A DNA stretch of 44,858 nt from the IMG/VR virus record IMGVR_UViG_3300030520_000044, positions 1 to 44,858 of that record; one strand, 5' to 3'. Source of the DNA: a virus. Under the pieces are notes generated by a model, which saw only the letters and a list, made by a program, of their open reading frames with translations, was not told the origin of the DNA and searched no databases. Shown here piece after piece: positions 16,435 through 25,051 of this stretch (positions are counted from its first letter, which is position 1; each line of letters opens with the position of its first letter). A program made the translations under genes and the position numbers.

Positions 16435-18326
16435 CGTGTCACCTTCAATGAGTCCAACAGTTTGCGGGCGTGTGCCACATAGTATTCGTAATCAATCCAG
16501 TCAGGTACAGCATCCGGCAGCGTCATCAAAGGCCATGCTCCGGTGCTGTCTGCAACCTGATTGCCATTCGTTTTGTAATGGATAGCGCCGGTATAGTCAC
16601 GCCGGTATGCCCATCGGACAACCTTGCCAAGCACTTCATATGAACCCGGTTGTTGCTGGTCAAATGGTTCATGCTCGGTACCTTCATAGAGCCGTCTGAC
16701 GGCACCCCCTTTAACCGTGCGCGATGACACGAACTTGCGGATATCGCGGCACCTGTAGATCGTTTCATCGAGCGGCGTCCCGTGTTGGACGTAGGCAATG
16801 ACCGCATCCATGCAGATTTCCCGATGTGGCGCTTTCGATGATGAGGGACCGCTACCGACTTCCGCATGTACGAAAATACCTTTGCGCTTGACTTCGTCTT
16901 TATCGGTGATAGCAAAATAGTTGTTGACGTCGCGAAAGTAAATGCCTTTGTACACCTGGTGTTCCAGTTCCATATCAACAATGCGTTCCCACTCTTTCAT
17001 GATGACATTGCGGCGCGGTATGAGCGGTATCGGGCACCGTGTCACGATACCGTCTGTGTTGGCCGAAACGACACTGATGCCGCTCAGTTCGAGCGCTTCG
17101 ATAAGCATCAGCAACATCAACTGTCCGCTGATCGTTACTTGCATCAATAATTCGGGCGCATAAGCCATACTGTACTTGCTACCAAGCTTGCCGAACCATC
17201 CGTTCAACACAATCTTTTTGCTGTTACCTTCTTTCTTGCGACCAGCACGCTTCGCGGCGATACGCTCGACAAACACTGTCTTGTAAATAATCAACTGTCC
17301 TGGTCCGCACTGTTCCGGGTAAAGCTCCTGATTGATGATGACCTTTGGATAAAACGAACCGACATCGCTATCGCATATCTGATGCGTCGCGGTTGTTTCG
17401 TACCATACGCCGGACTCCTGAGAATGCAGACCGCCTGCGCCGAATTTATAAACGCTGGTGCCAATCTTGATGCGGATAGCCGCGATGTCCTTATGCATCT
17501 TGATACCGGATTTGATCTTGTTGCCGTCGCTATCCAGTTCGTCGGTTTCTTCTTCCTTGTGCATCACCGTAAAAGGCGACGTCGCGACAATGCGTAGCGC
17601 TTCCTGCAACTGTTCGGTCTGAAAGCTGATGTTTGACGGCACGCGATATGTGAACTGATAACCGCTAGGTCGTTGGATAGGTTCCGGCCGGAATCCAAGC
17701 TTGGCACGTGTGATTGCTTCGGATATCTGTGCATCTGACTTGCTGCGTACGTCAATGCCGATTTCATCGCTGATATGTTCGCGCAGCGGTATCCATTCTT
17801 TATCGCATGCGATTTCGTACAACCTTCGCGTAACTCGCAAATCATTGCCGCAATAGGTCGACAGACGAATGCGCTCGATGGGGCTGATATCTTGTGACGG
17901 GTCAATCGGCAAATCCTGAATCGTCGGGCAATGCGCGATGCCAGCATAGGCTTTAAGACTGATGCGCACACCGGGCAACACTTCCATGATGTCGATGTGA
18001 TCCGTACATGTGGGCATCGATATGTTGTACACGCGGTAAAACTCCCATGGTTTCGTGCCACGCGTGATTATCATATCGTTAGCATCTTTGAGTGCCTGAT
18101 TGTCTGCGCCGGTCAATGCGAGCGCCAGAATAGGGCAATCGTAATTACCGCTGTTAAAACCAACAATCGTGTGTCGAGCGAGCATTAGCAGTACGCCCAC
18201 GCGGTTTAACGGCTGGCCCGGAAACATAGCGAACTCGACGTATTCATCGGTCGGTAACAGAAACTTGCAGAGGAAGTAGTTACGGTACGTTTCCAGATCG
18301 AAAAAAGCGATGGGGCGTTTAGTCAT
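16431..18326 (-). CDS. DNA polymerase, family B-like with 3'-5' exonuclease
   Basis: 631 residues. Exonuclease motifs: FFDLET (D10, E12), FNSGNYD at 57-63, YCGND (Y158, D162). Polymerase motifs: a FGAGGLHS segment near 295-302 like the Y-x-G-G motif, motif A DVGSFYP (D321), motif B KIVLNGWFG (K371, N375, G379), motif C ANTDGIV (D425). In motif C the usual first aspartate of D-T-D is asparagine. The length is short for family B, like small phage polymerases. It replicates the phage genome with the primase-helicase at 28588. The gene starts 15 bases after a minus-strand terminator, with no promoter seen between. Confidence 0.85.
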   Translation of the reverse strand: MTKRPIAFFDLETYRNYFLCKFLLPTDEYVEFAMFPGQPLNRVGVLLMLARHTIVGFNSGNYDCPILALALTGADNQALKDANDMIITRGTKPWEFYRVYNISMPTCTDHIDIMEVLPGVRISLKAYAGIAHCPTIQDLPIDPSQDISPIERIRLSTYCGNDLRVTRRLYEIACDKEWIPLREHISDEIGIDVRSKSDAQISEAITRAKLGFRPEPIQRPSGYQFTYRVPSNISFQTEQLQEALRIVATSPFTVMHKEEETDELDSDGNKIKSGIKMHKDIAAIRIKIGTSVYKFGAGGLHSQESGVWYETTATHQICDSDVGSFYPKVIINQELYPEQCGPGQLIIYKTVFVERIAAKRAGRKKEGNSKKIVLNGWFGKLGSKYSMAYAPELLMQVTISGQLMLLMLIEALELSGISVVSANTDGIVTRCPIPLIPRRNVIMKEWERIVDMELEHQVYKGIYFRDVNNYFAITDKDEVKRKGIFVHAEVGSGPSSSKAPHREICMDAVIAYVQHGTPLDETIYRCRDIRKFVSSRTVKGGAVRRLYEGTEHEPFDQQQPGSYEVLGKVVRWAYRRDYTGAIHYKTNGNQVADSTGAWPLMTLPDAVPDWIDYEYYVAHARKLLDSLKVTR

Positions 18327-18340
18327 TGTGGCAATCCATG

Positions 18341-18366
18341 AAAAACGCCCGCACGTCGCGGGCGTT
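18341..18366 (-). terminator. Minus-strand terminator between the ssDNA-binding and polymerase genes
   Basis: On the minus strand AACGCCCGC, a 5-base loop, GCGGGCGTT, then a T run. It follows the abundant-binding-protein gene and precedes the polymerase ATG by 15 bases, so it probably reduces polymerase expression. Confidence 0.82.
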
Positions 18367-18386
18367 CCGTTGTGACGATTTACAGG

Positions 18387-19457
18387 TTAGACCAGATAAC
18401 CATTTTGCCGCAACATCGTATCATCCCAACCGTTACCGATAGCTTGCTGATATGACGTAAAGCCTGCTGCCAACGCTGCCGGTGTCAGTTGTGGACCCGC
18501 GACAGGTGGCGTCGGCGGTACGGGTGCGACAGGTGGCGTCGGCGGTACGGGTGCGACAGGTGGCGTCGGCGGTACGGGTGCAGGGGCCGGATAAAGCGCC
18601 GCAACCTCTGCGTCAGTCTTGACGTCCTGACCTTTGTACCGATAGCCCGGTGCTTGCGGGTGCACTATCCATCCATCAGCGGTTGCCGTCGCAATAGGAT
18701 CATGGGCAACTGGCGCGGCAGGTGGCGTCGGCGGTACGGGTGCAGGCGGCAACGGAACCGCCCCTACGCTTGCCGGATTTGCACCGGGCACGCAACCGGG
18801 TGGCAAAGCACCAGCCGTGACACCTTTGAATGCTTCCGACGCTTTTGGACCGCTCACAATGCGCGGTCCGCCGCCGACCAGACACACCATGTTGGCGTTG
18901 ACGTACACACCGGGCGTTTCCGCGCCGACATTGGCGTCAACAGTTCCGCAGACCGCAACATAATCGCCCGGTAGCACGCGCGTCTTGTCCTGCAATTGTT
19001 GCGTCGGGTCAAGCCCGATTTGCAGATCGAAGTTGCGCGGCGCGTATTGGCTCGAAAACACAACAACCCAATGCCCGGCCCAACCTTCTTTCAACTTGTT
19101 GTCTTGCCCCTTGGTGTCGAAGCCGTCGCCGTCCTTGATCTTGGTGGCGAATACGACGCCCTGAGTAATACCGGGCTTACCCGTCAACGGGTCGATTGGG
19201 CCGTTGAAAAACTGCGGATAACCGGCGCGACCCGCATCGAGAATCATCGCACGGAAGGTGTTGAACTCCGCGTTCAGCGCACCATTCGCCAGCACTTTCG
19301 GGAACGCCACGCCAAATGACCATTGCGTAGCGGGTTGGCCCTTATTAGGACCGCTTTTTATGACGCGCGGTTGCCCCTTGGAATCGGTGGTCGACCCATC
19401 CCATACCGAACCGAATACGATGCGACCAACGGGGCTTGTGAACTGAACCTTTGCCAT
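18387..19457 (-). CDS. Single-stranded DNA-binding-like protein with proline-rich C-terminal repeats
   Basis: 356 residues. Residues 1-215 resemble DUF2815/OB-fold phage ssDNA-binding proteins (VQFTSPVGRIVFGSVW at the start, later DKTRVLPGDYVAVCGTVDAN). Residues about 235-335 contain repeated APVPPTPPV units. A short helical ending SYQQAIGNGWDDTMLRQNGY follows, like a small peptide-binding or helical domain. It sits between polymerase and nuclease genes, as phage SSBs do. The repeat region is a flexible linker and shows near-identical DNA repeats, so its length could vary between relatives. Confidence 0.7.
   Translation of the reverse strand: MAKVQFTSPVGRIVFGSVWDGSTTDSKGQPRVIKSGPNKGQPATQWSFGVAFPKVLANGALNAEFNTFRAMILDAGRAGYPQFFNGPIDPLTGKPGITQGVVFATKIKDGDGFDTKGQDNKLKEGWAGHWVVVFSSQYAPRNFDLQIGLDPTQQLQDKTRVLPGDYVAVCGTVDANVGAETPGVYVNANMVCLVGGGPRIVSGPKASEAFKGVTAGALPPGCVPGANPASVGAVPLPPAPVPPTPPAAPVAHDPIATATADGWIVHPQAPGYRYKGQDVKTDAEVAALYPAPAPVPPTPPVAPVPPTPPVAPVPPTPPVAGPQLTPAALAAGFTSYQQAIGNGWDDTMLRQNGYLV
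18501..18581. repeat. Three tandem 27-bp repeats coding the Pro-rich linker
   Basis: Three identical 27-base units, each starting GACAGGTGGCGTCGGCGGTA on the plus strand, lie head to tail. A 25-base copy of most of the unit recurs at 18719-18743. On the minus strand each unit codes APVPPTPPV. Identity at the base level points to recent slippage or unequal recombination. Confidence 0.9.
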
Positions 19458-19460
19458 TGT

Positions 19461-20615
19461 TTAATCCTTCTTCAAATGAGAAAAAGCTTTAACCGCTGCA
19501 TTGCTGTCAAAGCGAACCAACTTTACTTCACCGCGCCGACGTTGCGCGTATTGCTCAATCAACTCTTTTGGCATCTTGTGAAGCGCCTGCAACGGCGTAA
19601 TAGCCCGTGCAGGTTTGCGCAAGTCTGCGCCCATCAGGTCGCCCATCGTAAGTGCTGCCTGCTCTGCGTTTTCATCGAGCCACATCAACCGACCCTGACC
19701 CGATTCCAACGCATAGTGAGGTAGCACCGCACCCTTGCGGATGAGATATGAAGCCTGCGCCTGCAACCCGGTCAACCGTGCCTGCAAGATGGCTTGCGCC
19801 TGCTCAATACGTTGCATTTCATAATCAAGGGCATTTACCGGCAAATCATAAACGTCAGGTTCGCCAGCCACTTCAAGCGCTCGTCCTGTGGCAGCGTGCG
19901 CAACACTGCACGATGCCCGACCGGCGCAATCGTCACATTGCGGGCCTGACACAGCCCGCGCATAGTCACCCATCGCGATAGCAGCAGCGTGATGCAACGC
20001 ATTGATATGGTCGCGGCATTCGCCAACAGTTGTACGAAACGTACGAACCGGACCGTCACGATGGTAGCAGCGCGGTTGTACGATGACGAATTCAACAACC
20101 GTATCATCTTCGTCAAACCCCGGTGCATAATCCAAAATCGCAGCTAGATAGCCCATCAACTGCCAGTTAGGAAAAACGTCAACGAAACGATAGCCCCCCT
20201 TAAAATCGACCAACCGAATGATATTCCCCCACTGCAAGTCATACAACGCGAACGCATCAGGCGTGCCGCCGCACTGAGCATGGATGCGTGGTGCGCAAAG
20301 TTGACGCTCGATGACCCATGCATCCATGCTGTTATCGAAGCCAAATACCGTGTCAAAATAAAACTGTGCGGCGTCGACCATTTCATCGTCAAGCACAACA
20401 CCGTTCGACATCTTAGCGCCGCCCGATACCTCAAGACCCATGAACATCCAATGCGCCGCTTCGTGCATCGCGGTCCCTTCTTCACGCACCGTGTGGTCCG
20501 CCGCATTCTCTATGATCACCGCTTGTGGCGTACGGTTCATGCGTGAGAATGCGGCGCAGCGAACCCACGACGCGGCATGCGACAACCGCAAGGCGTATGG
20601 ACTCGCGTCGGCCAT
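19461..20615 (-). CDS. Cas4/RecB-like exonuclease, DUF2800 family
   Basis: 384 residues. Motifs of the PD-(D/E)XK nuclease fold: EGTAMHEAAHW (H51), GGTPDAF (D120), LVDFKGG (D137, K139) and NWQLMGY (Q152, Y156). A possible Fe-S cluster is formed by C20 near the N-terminus with CDDCAGRASC (C227, C230, C236), the arrangement of AddB/Cas4-like nucleases. It probably resects DNA ends for recombination-dependent replication, together with the neighbouring ssDNA-binding protein. It follows the 20615-22039 gene with a one-base overlap. Confidence 0.82.
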   Translation of the reverse strand: MADASPYALRLSHAASWVRCAAFSRMNRTPQAVIIENAADHTVREEGTAMHEAAHWMFMGLEVSGGAKMSNGVVLDDEMVDAAQFYFDTVFGFDNSMDAWVIERQLCAPRIHAQCGGTPDAFALYDLQWGNIIRLVDFKGGYRFVDVFPNWQLMGYLAAILDYAPGFDEDDTVVEFVIVQPRCYHRDGPVRTFRTTVGECRDHINALHHAAAIAMGDYARAVSGPQCDDCAGRASCSVAHAATGRALEVAGEPDVYDLPVNALDYEMQRIEQAQAILQARLTGLQAQASYLIRKGAVLPHYALESGQGRLMWLDENAEQAALTMGDLMGADLRKPARAITPLQALHKMPKELIEQYAQRRRGEVKLVRFDSNAAVKAFSHLKKD

Positions 20616-22039
20616 CAGATTGCCCCTTTCGCTTGCAGGATTTGCACGACGTACGGGAAAGCTGCGGTGTGTTCGCGCATCAGCGCCAGTTGACCGTTAC
20701 CGCCAGCATCCACAAAGCCAACATCACGCGCCGCGTCGGACGCATCCGTAATGCTGATGCGCTTGGCTTGCTGGTTAGCAACTACCCATTGCATCAACTT
20801 GGGGAAGTCGGCCACCGCCTGTTCGGCTGTTACCAGCACAGGCGGTGTAATACCAGCGGCCCCATTGGGCGAACCAGACGCCTGTACGTTTCCCTCAAGC
20901 GCCTTACGCAGTTCCGCCATGACCAGCAATTTAGTTTCGCCCGGCACGTCGAAGCGTTGCAACCAGACGCCGTTCGCGTCCTTTATCTTCGCGGGTACAT
21001 TAATGCGTTCATCCCAAGGCAAACCAGTTGCGTCTAGCTCGCCTTGCGGGGCATTCGGCACAGGGGCAAGCGTACCAACCGCCGCTGTCAGGTATACATC
21101 CGTGTTGCTCGCCATTCCCGCTGGCGCTACGGGAGCGCTGCCAGTCGTCTGCGGTGATGCGCTCGCAACGTGTGCGCCGGGCACACCGTTTGGGGCGTCC
21201 ATGAATTCCTTATATGCCGCCTGGAACTTCGCGTAATAGATGGTGAGCCATTCACCTTGCCCCGGTGACACCGAATATGATTTGACGGTTCCAGACATAA
21301 TGCCTTCAAGCATCGGGTCGTCAATCTGCTGCGGCCCGGCAACGCGGAGCGCTTGTGTCTTGGCGTACGCAAGTGCCGCCTGCTTCTTGCTGATGGGGTC
21401 AAGCGAAGCAGAAGCAAGGGTATCCGCAGTACCGACAGTTGCGCCGCTCGCGTGTGCGACCGAGGCGTTTCCCGCGCCATACCGTGCGCGCAATTCCAGT
21501 TCGACCGACTTGATGAGATTCTTGTCGACACCCTTGCGCGAGCGCCACTCGCCGCCCGGCGTTTTCGTCCTGTTGCCGCTGTGGATACGCTCATCCCACG
21601 CCAGTCCGCTCGAATCAAACTCGACGCTTGCAGGGTTCGAAGGGGCCGCATTTGCCGGTGGCGTTGGGGCAGTCACCGTAGCGCCGGGCGGCAGTGCAGG
21701 GATGGATGACGCGAGCGCCGATGTTTGAGAAGTATCCGTCTGCGCCGCGTGGGCAGTCTGTGACGTTGCGGCATCCGCAGAAGACTGAGCAGACGCCGCA
21801 ATCCCGTTTCCCGCTGCCGCGCTATTCAACAGACTGCCGAACGCAATAGCCGGGCTTTGCTCTGTGCCAGCGTCGGGGCTGTCGGCCGCGCCGATACGTT
21901 CAACGGCCTGTTTGATATGCTGCGGAACGTTGGCCGGTTGACCAAGGATGCTCACGCCAACCGCAAAGTGATTCGCAACAGCGTGGATTGCGTCCGCCGC
22001 GTTAATGTCGGTCGGGAACTGAAATACGAGATATGGCAT
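20615..22039 (-). CDS. Hypothetical protein with two WDERIH-type repeats
   Basis: 474 residues, first gene of the minus-strand replication operon. Two segments match each other: near residue 140, DSSGLAWDERIHSGN with later GGEWRSRKGVDKNLIKSVEL, and near residue 335, DATGLPWDERINVPA with later NGVWLQRFDVPGETKL. A long Ala/Ser/Thr/Pro-rich linker (residues about 50-135) looks disordered. I recall such repeats in phage proteins next to ssDNA-binding proteins, but no function is established to my knowledge. The start has a GAGG site, and the divergent palindrome-containing promoter lies about 50 bases upstream. Confidence 0.7.
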   Translation of the reverse strand: MPYLVFQFPTDINAADAIHAVANHFAVGVSILGQPANVPQHIKQAVERIGAADSPDAGTEQSPAIAFGSLLNSAAAGNGIAASAQSSADAATSQTAHAAQTDTSQTSALASSIPALPPGATVTAPTPPANAAPSNPASVEFDSSGLAWDERIHSGNRTKTPGGEWRSRKGVDKNLIKSVELELRARYGAGNASVAHASGATVGTADTLASASLDPISKKQAALAYAKTQALRVAGPQQIDDPMLEGIMSGTVKSYSVSPGQGEWLTIYYAKFQAAYKEFMDAPNGVPGAHVASASPQTTGSAPVAPAGMASNTDVYLTAAVGTLAPVPNAPQGELDATGLPWDERINVPAKIKDANGVWLQRFDVPGETKLLVMAELRKALEGNVQASGSPNGAAGITPPVLVTAEQAVADFPKLMQWVVANQQAKRISITDASDAARDVGFVDAGGNGQLALMREHTAAFPYVVQILQAKGAI

Positions 22040-22058
22040 TTTGCTAACCTCAATTGTG

Positions 22059-22110
22059 TTGATGGGGTGCTACAGGAACCGTATAATACACCGTTACTAA
22101 CGGTTTGCAA
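22059..22110. promoter_or_regulatory. Divergent promoter pair sharing one palindromic operator
   Basis: Plus strand: TTGATG (22059-22064), 17-bp spacer, TATAAT (22082-22087), with the palindrome CACCGTTACTAACGGTT (22089-22105) covering the start of transcription. Minus strand: TTGCAA (22105-22110), the palindrome as spacer, then TATTAT or TTATAC (spacing 16 or 18). A protein bound here would block both the helicase operon and the minus-strand replication operon. Confidence 0.75.
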
Positions 22111-22125
22111 CTAGCGGAGAACGAT

Positions 22126-23889
22126 TTGTCAAACTTGCGGGGATTTCAACAACGTTTGAAAGATGACGTCAACGGCGCGTACCTAGGCGGCAAACGCGCC
22201 GTCATGATGCAACTGGCGACCGGTGGCGGCAAGACGGTAATTATGGGGTCATTCGCCAAGGATCATATCGCAACCCCGTGGAACCATCAGTTTCCGGCCG
22301 GTTGCAGCATCGCGCACCGGGGCGAACTGTTAGGGCAGATGTCGATTCAACTGGCGCGTGAGGAAGTACCTCACGGCCTGATTGCGTCAGACAAGGTTAT
22401 CAAAAGCATCGTCGCGGCCCATGTTGAGGAATTCGGGCGCACATTCTACAACGCCCGTTCGCCGTGGCGCGTTGCATCGGTCGACACCATCACCAAGCGT
22501 GATCTTGGACAATGGCCCGGTTCGGTTGGCATGGTACATATAGACGAAGGCCACCATGTATTGAAAGAAAACAAATGGGGTCGCGCGGCCGAACTATTCC
22601 CCAATGCCCGCTTTCTGTTGCCGACCGCAACGCCCATTCGTGCCGACCGCAAAGGGCTTGGCAGTCATGCCCATGGTATTGCCGATGCACTGGTTGAGGG
22701 GCCACCAATGCGCCAACTTATCAACGACGGCTACCTGACCGACTATAAGGTCTATTGCATCAAGCCAGATGACCTTGCAACTGATGGAATCGAAGTTAGC
22801 GCCAACGGCGAATTCAATCAGGACCAGGCGCGTGAAGCCGTCCATCAGTCCAAAAAGCTTGTCGGCAGTGTAGTCGATACCTATATCAAATACGCGCGCG
22901 GCAAGCTTGGTGTGACGTTCGCGCAGGACATCGAGGAAGCGCGCAAGATCACTGCGGAGTTTATCTCCAAGGGCATACCCGCCGCGATGCTCACAGGCGA
23001 AGACGATGAGGGGCACCGACGCAAGACGCTTCGTATGTTCCGCAACCGTGAGCTATGGCAACTGATCAACGTCGACCTGTTTGGCGAAGGGTTTGACCTA
23101 CCCGCTATCGAATGCGTGTCGTTCGCACGCATGACCGCATCGTTTAGCCTGTATTCCCAAATGTGGGGTCGTGCACTTCGCTTGATGATTTCACAAATAC
23201 TTGCAGGTGCATGGGATAGCTACACTGTGATGCAACGCCTGCAATTCATCAAGGATAGCGGCAAGCCATTTGCGTATATTTTCGACCACGTTGGCAACTT
23301 CTATTTTCACAAAGGTCCGCCTGACAAACCCCGCGTGTGGACTACCGATGCGGGCACCAAACGCAAGGCAGCGGTCGACGATGGCATACCGATGCGCGTA
23401 TGTCTCAACCCCGAATGTGCCTTCCCCTATGAACGCATCTATCACTGTTGCCCTTACTGCGGAACGGAAGCCCCGCCACCGGCCGCACGCGGTGGTCCTG
23501 CACAGGTCGATGGTGACATTACTGAAATTGACCCGGCGTTGCTGGCGCAATACCGGCAGGAAATGGAACGCATTGATGTACCGGCAACCGCTGTATACGT
23601 GCCAGCAGGCGTACCGCGTGTAGCAGTCATCAAGTCGCACATGAACCGGCAGGCCGCGCAGCACCGGTTGCGTGAGACGATGATCTATTGGTATTCAACC
23701 TATGGTGACCTTGACGCACGTGTAGCGTATCGTCGGTTCTGGTTCGCATTCAATATCGACCATAATGCGGCAATGACGTTAGGACGTTCTGAAGCGTATG
23801 CATTACGCGAACGAATCGTCGCAAGTCTTGTTGATCGTGGTATCGTGGTGCCTGCAAACCTGACCGTAACTAACGAAATTGAGGCGTGA
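22126..23889 (+). CDS. SF2 DNA helicase with C-terminal zinc ribbon
   Basis: 587 residues if started at TTG 22126, which has GGAG six bases upstream. A TTG 21 bases earlier overlaps the operator and lacks a site. Helicase motifs: I ATGGGKT (about 31-37), II DEGH (140-143), III TATP (167-170), V GEGFDLPAIE (about 320), VI QMWGRALR (345-352). A zinc ribbon CLNPEC with CCPYC follows near residue 430. It would unwind DNA in replication or recombination. The gene belongs to a plus-strand early operon with a VRR-NUC nuclease, a combination seen in replication-repair modules of many phages. Confidence 0.85.
   Translation: MSNLRGFQQRLKDDVNGAYLGGKRAVMMQLATGGGKTVIMGSFAKDHIATPWNHQFPAGCSIAHRGELLGQMSIQLAREEVPHGLIASDKVIKSIVAAHVEEFGRTFYNARSPWRVASVDTITKRDLGQWPGSVGMVHIDEGHHVLKENKWGRAAELFPNARFLLPTATPIRADRKGLGSHAHGIADALVEGPPMRQLINDGYLTDYKVYCIKPDDLATDGIEVSANGEFNQDQAREAVHQSKKLVGSVVDTYIKYARGKLGVTFAQDIEEARKITAEFISKGIPAAMLTGEDDEGHRRKTLRMFRNRELWQLINVDLFGEGFDLPAIECVSFARMTASFSLYSQMWGRALRLMISQILAGAWDSYTVMQRLQFIKDSGKPFAYIFDHVGNFYFHKGPPDKPRVWTTDAGTKRKAAVDDGIPMRVCLNPECAFPYERIYHCCPYCGTEAPPPAARGGPAQVDGDITEIDPALLAQYRQEMERIDVPATAVYVPAGVPRVAVIKSHMNRQAAQHRLRETMIYWYSTYGDLDARVAYRRFWFAFNIDHNAAMTLGRSEAYALRERIVASLVDRGIVVPANLTVTNEIEA
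23862..23878 (+). promoter_or_regulatory. Intragenic palindrome variant near the helicase 3' end
   Basis: GACCGTAACTAACGAAA keeps the left half and centre of the palindrome (CCGT-AACTAACG) inside coding sequence. No promoter boxes are seen around it. It could be a weak binding site or chance. Confidence 0.25.
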
Positions 23890-23890
23890 C

Positions 23891-24229
23891 ATGGATGAGA
23901 AAGTAACACCTGTAATCGGTCGCGAACAGGTTATCAAACACCTGATGCAACTACGCAAGACGCTAGTGCATTCGCTCAATCAGCCACGTATCGGACCGCG
24001 CCGGTTCAATGAGATACGTGAGCAACTGTTGCCGCTCGATGCACAGTTGCGCAAGCTTGGCATCGATGATTTGCCCGTGACGCCGCAAATGCAACCATCA
24101 TTTGTCAAACAGTCGCGATATGAGCGACGCAAGCATCAACGCGATGGCAAATTCAACAGTTATGAATCACGTATCGCGGAGAAGCGTGCACGCAAACGTC
24201 AACTGGAGCTTGAAGATGCGAACAATTGA
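23891..24229 (+). CDS. Hypothetical basic protein
   Basis: 112 residues from ATG at 23891, one base after the helicase stop and with GAGG 7 bases upstream. The protein is helical and strongly basic, with KRARKRQLELED at the end and a YERRKHQRDGKFNSYESR stretch. This suggests nucleic-acid contact, but no domain is recognised. It overlaps the nuclease gene by 14 bases, so the two are co-translated and may work together. Confidence 0.65.
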   Translation: MDEKVTPVIGREQVIKHLMQLRKTLVHSLNQPRIGPRRFNEIREQLLPLDAQLRKLGIDDLPVTPQMQPSFVKQSRYERRKHQRDGKFNSYESRIAEKRARKRQLELEDANN

Positions 24230-24704
24230 CGAATGGGCGCGTGCATGGGGCGTCGATAGCCGTGCTGTAGACGCCCTTAAATTACTGATGGGTTTGCATC
24301 AAATGGACGCGCCTAAACTCAGTGACGACCCTCCCGGTAGCGAATCTCGCCAGCAATCCCTTGTACGCATCGAAGCGGCCAATAAGTGCGTACGTCTGTT
24401 CCGCAACAACAGCGGTGCATTCAAGGACGATGATGGGCGTGTCGTGCGATATGGGCTTGCTAATGAATCCAAACAGGCCAACGAAGTTCTGAAGTCACCC
24501 GACCTTATTGGCTGGCGACCCAAACTGATCGAACCGCAACATGTGGGCATGACGTTCGGACTGTGCACCATGCGTGAGATAAAGCATGAAGGATGGACGT
24601 TCAGCCCAAACGACAGGCATGAGGCAGCGCAGCTTAACTTTCTCAATCTGGCGATAGCTGACGGTTGCGACGCTGCATTTGCCACCGGCCCCGGAACCCT
24701 GTAA
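24216..24704 (+). CDS. VRR-NUC family nuclease
   Basis: 162 residues. The VRR-NUC pattern is visible: SLVRIEAANKCVRLFRNNSG at the start of the domain, VVRYGLANES, then KSPDLIGW (D96), MREIKHEGW (E121, K123) and EAAQLNFLNLAIADGC (Q139). These proteins are PD-(D/E)XK endonucleases acting on branched or flapped DNA. Its place after an SF2 helicase suggests processing of replication intermediates. ATG at 24216 lies within the end of the gene before, with GGAG 12 bases upstream. The gene also contains the -35 of the next promoter. Confidence 0.85.
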   Translation: MRTIDEWARAWGVDSRAVDALKLLMGLHQMDAPKLSDDPPGSESRQQSLVRIEAANKCVRLFRNNSGAFKDDDGRVVRYGLANESKQANEVLKSPDLIGWRPKLIEPQHVGMTFGLCTMREIKHEGWTFSPNDRHEAAQLNFLNLAIADGCDAAFATGPGTL

Positions 24705-24735
24705 TATCTGCAACACCAAACCGTAACTAATGGAG
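24679..24735 (+). promoter_or_regulatory. Promoter and downstream operator of the mini-TetR gene
   Basis: TTGCCA (24679-24684), 17-bp spacer, TAATAT (24702-24707). Transcription would begin near 24714. A palindrome variant AACCGTAACTAATGGAG occupies 24719-24735, just downstream of the start and overlapping the ribosome binding site. This position fits autorepression. The site is weaker than the consensus, as often seen for a regulator's own operator. Confidence 0.6.
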
Positions 24736-24745
24736 TGAATCGAGC

Positions 24746-25051
24746 ATGGCAAACGAACGTATGAGCGCTAATGAGCGCACCGCACAACTGACATTGGTCG
24801 GTTACAAGATCGCCCGCACCAAAGGCATCCGCAAGGTGACGCGTGCCGCCGTGGCCCGTGAAACCGGCGTGAGTGATGGTCTGCTGAACCGGTACTTTGG
24901 GGGCCGTGAAGGTCTGCGCTTTGCCGTGTTGGAACATGCGGTTGCGGAGAATGACGCGAAAACACTAGCGGAAGCGAGCGAACATTACGAACTGCCCAAA
25001 CCGCTCAAGAAAACGTTACGCGCCGAAATCGACCGGCTTGTAAGACACTGA
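24746..25051 (+). CDS. Miniature TetR-type HTH regulator (candidate binder of the palindrome)
   Basis: 101 residues. Residues 15-70 match the TetR DNA-binding domain (LVGYKIARTKGIRKVTRAAV, then ARETGVSDGLLNRYFGGREG and LRFAVLEHAV). The usual C-terminal ligand-binding and dimerisation domain of about 120 residues is missing. Only about 35 charged residues follow. TetR proteins bind palindromes of 15-17 bp, as found across this genome, and a variant palindrome lies in this gene's leader. It is followed by a terminator, so it may form its own unit. The link to the operators is an inference. Confidence 0.8.
   Translation: MANERMSANERTAQLTLVGYKIARTKGIRKVTRAAVARETGVSDGLLNRYFGGREGLRFAVLEHAVAENDAKTLAEASEHYELPKPLKKTLRAEIDRLVRH

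Noticed and set aside
22105-22125. Upstream TTG start for the SF2 helicase
   Set aside because: It overlaps the operator and the minus-strand -35 box and has no binding site. TTG 22126 follows GGAG at six bases.
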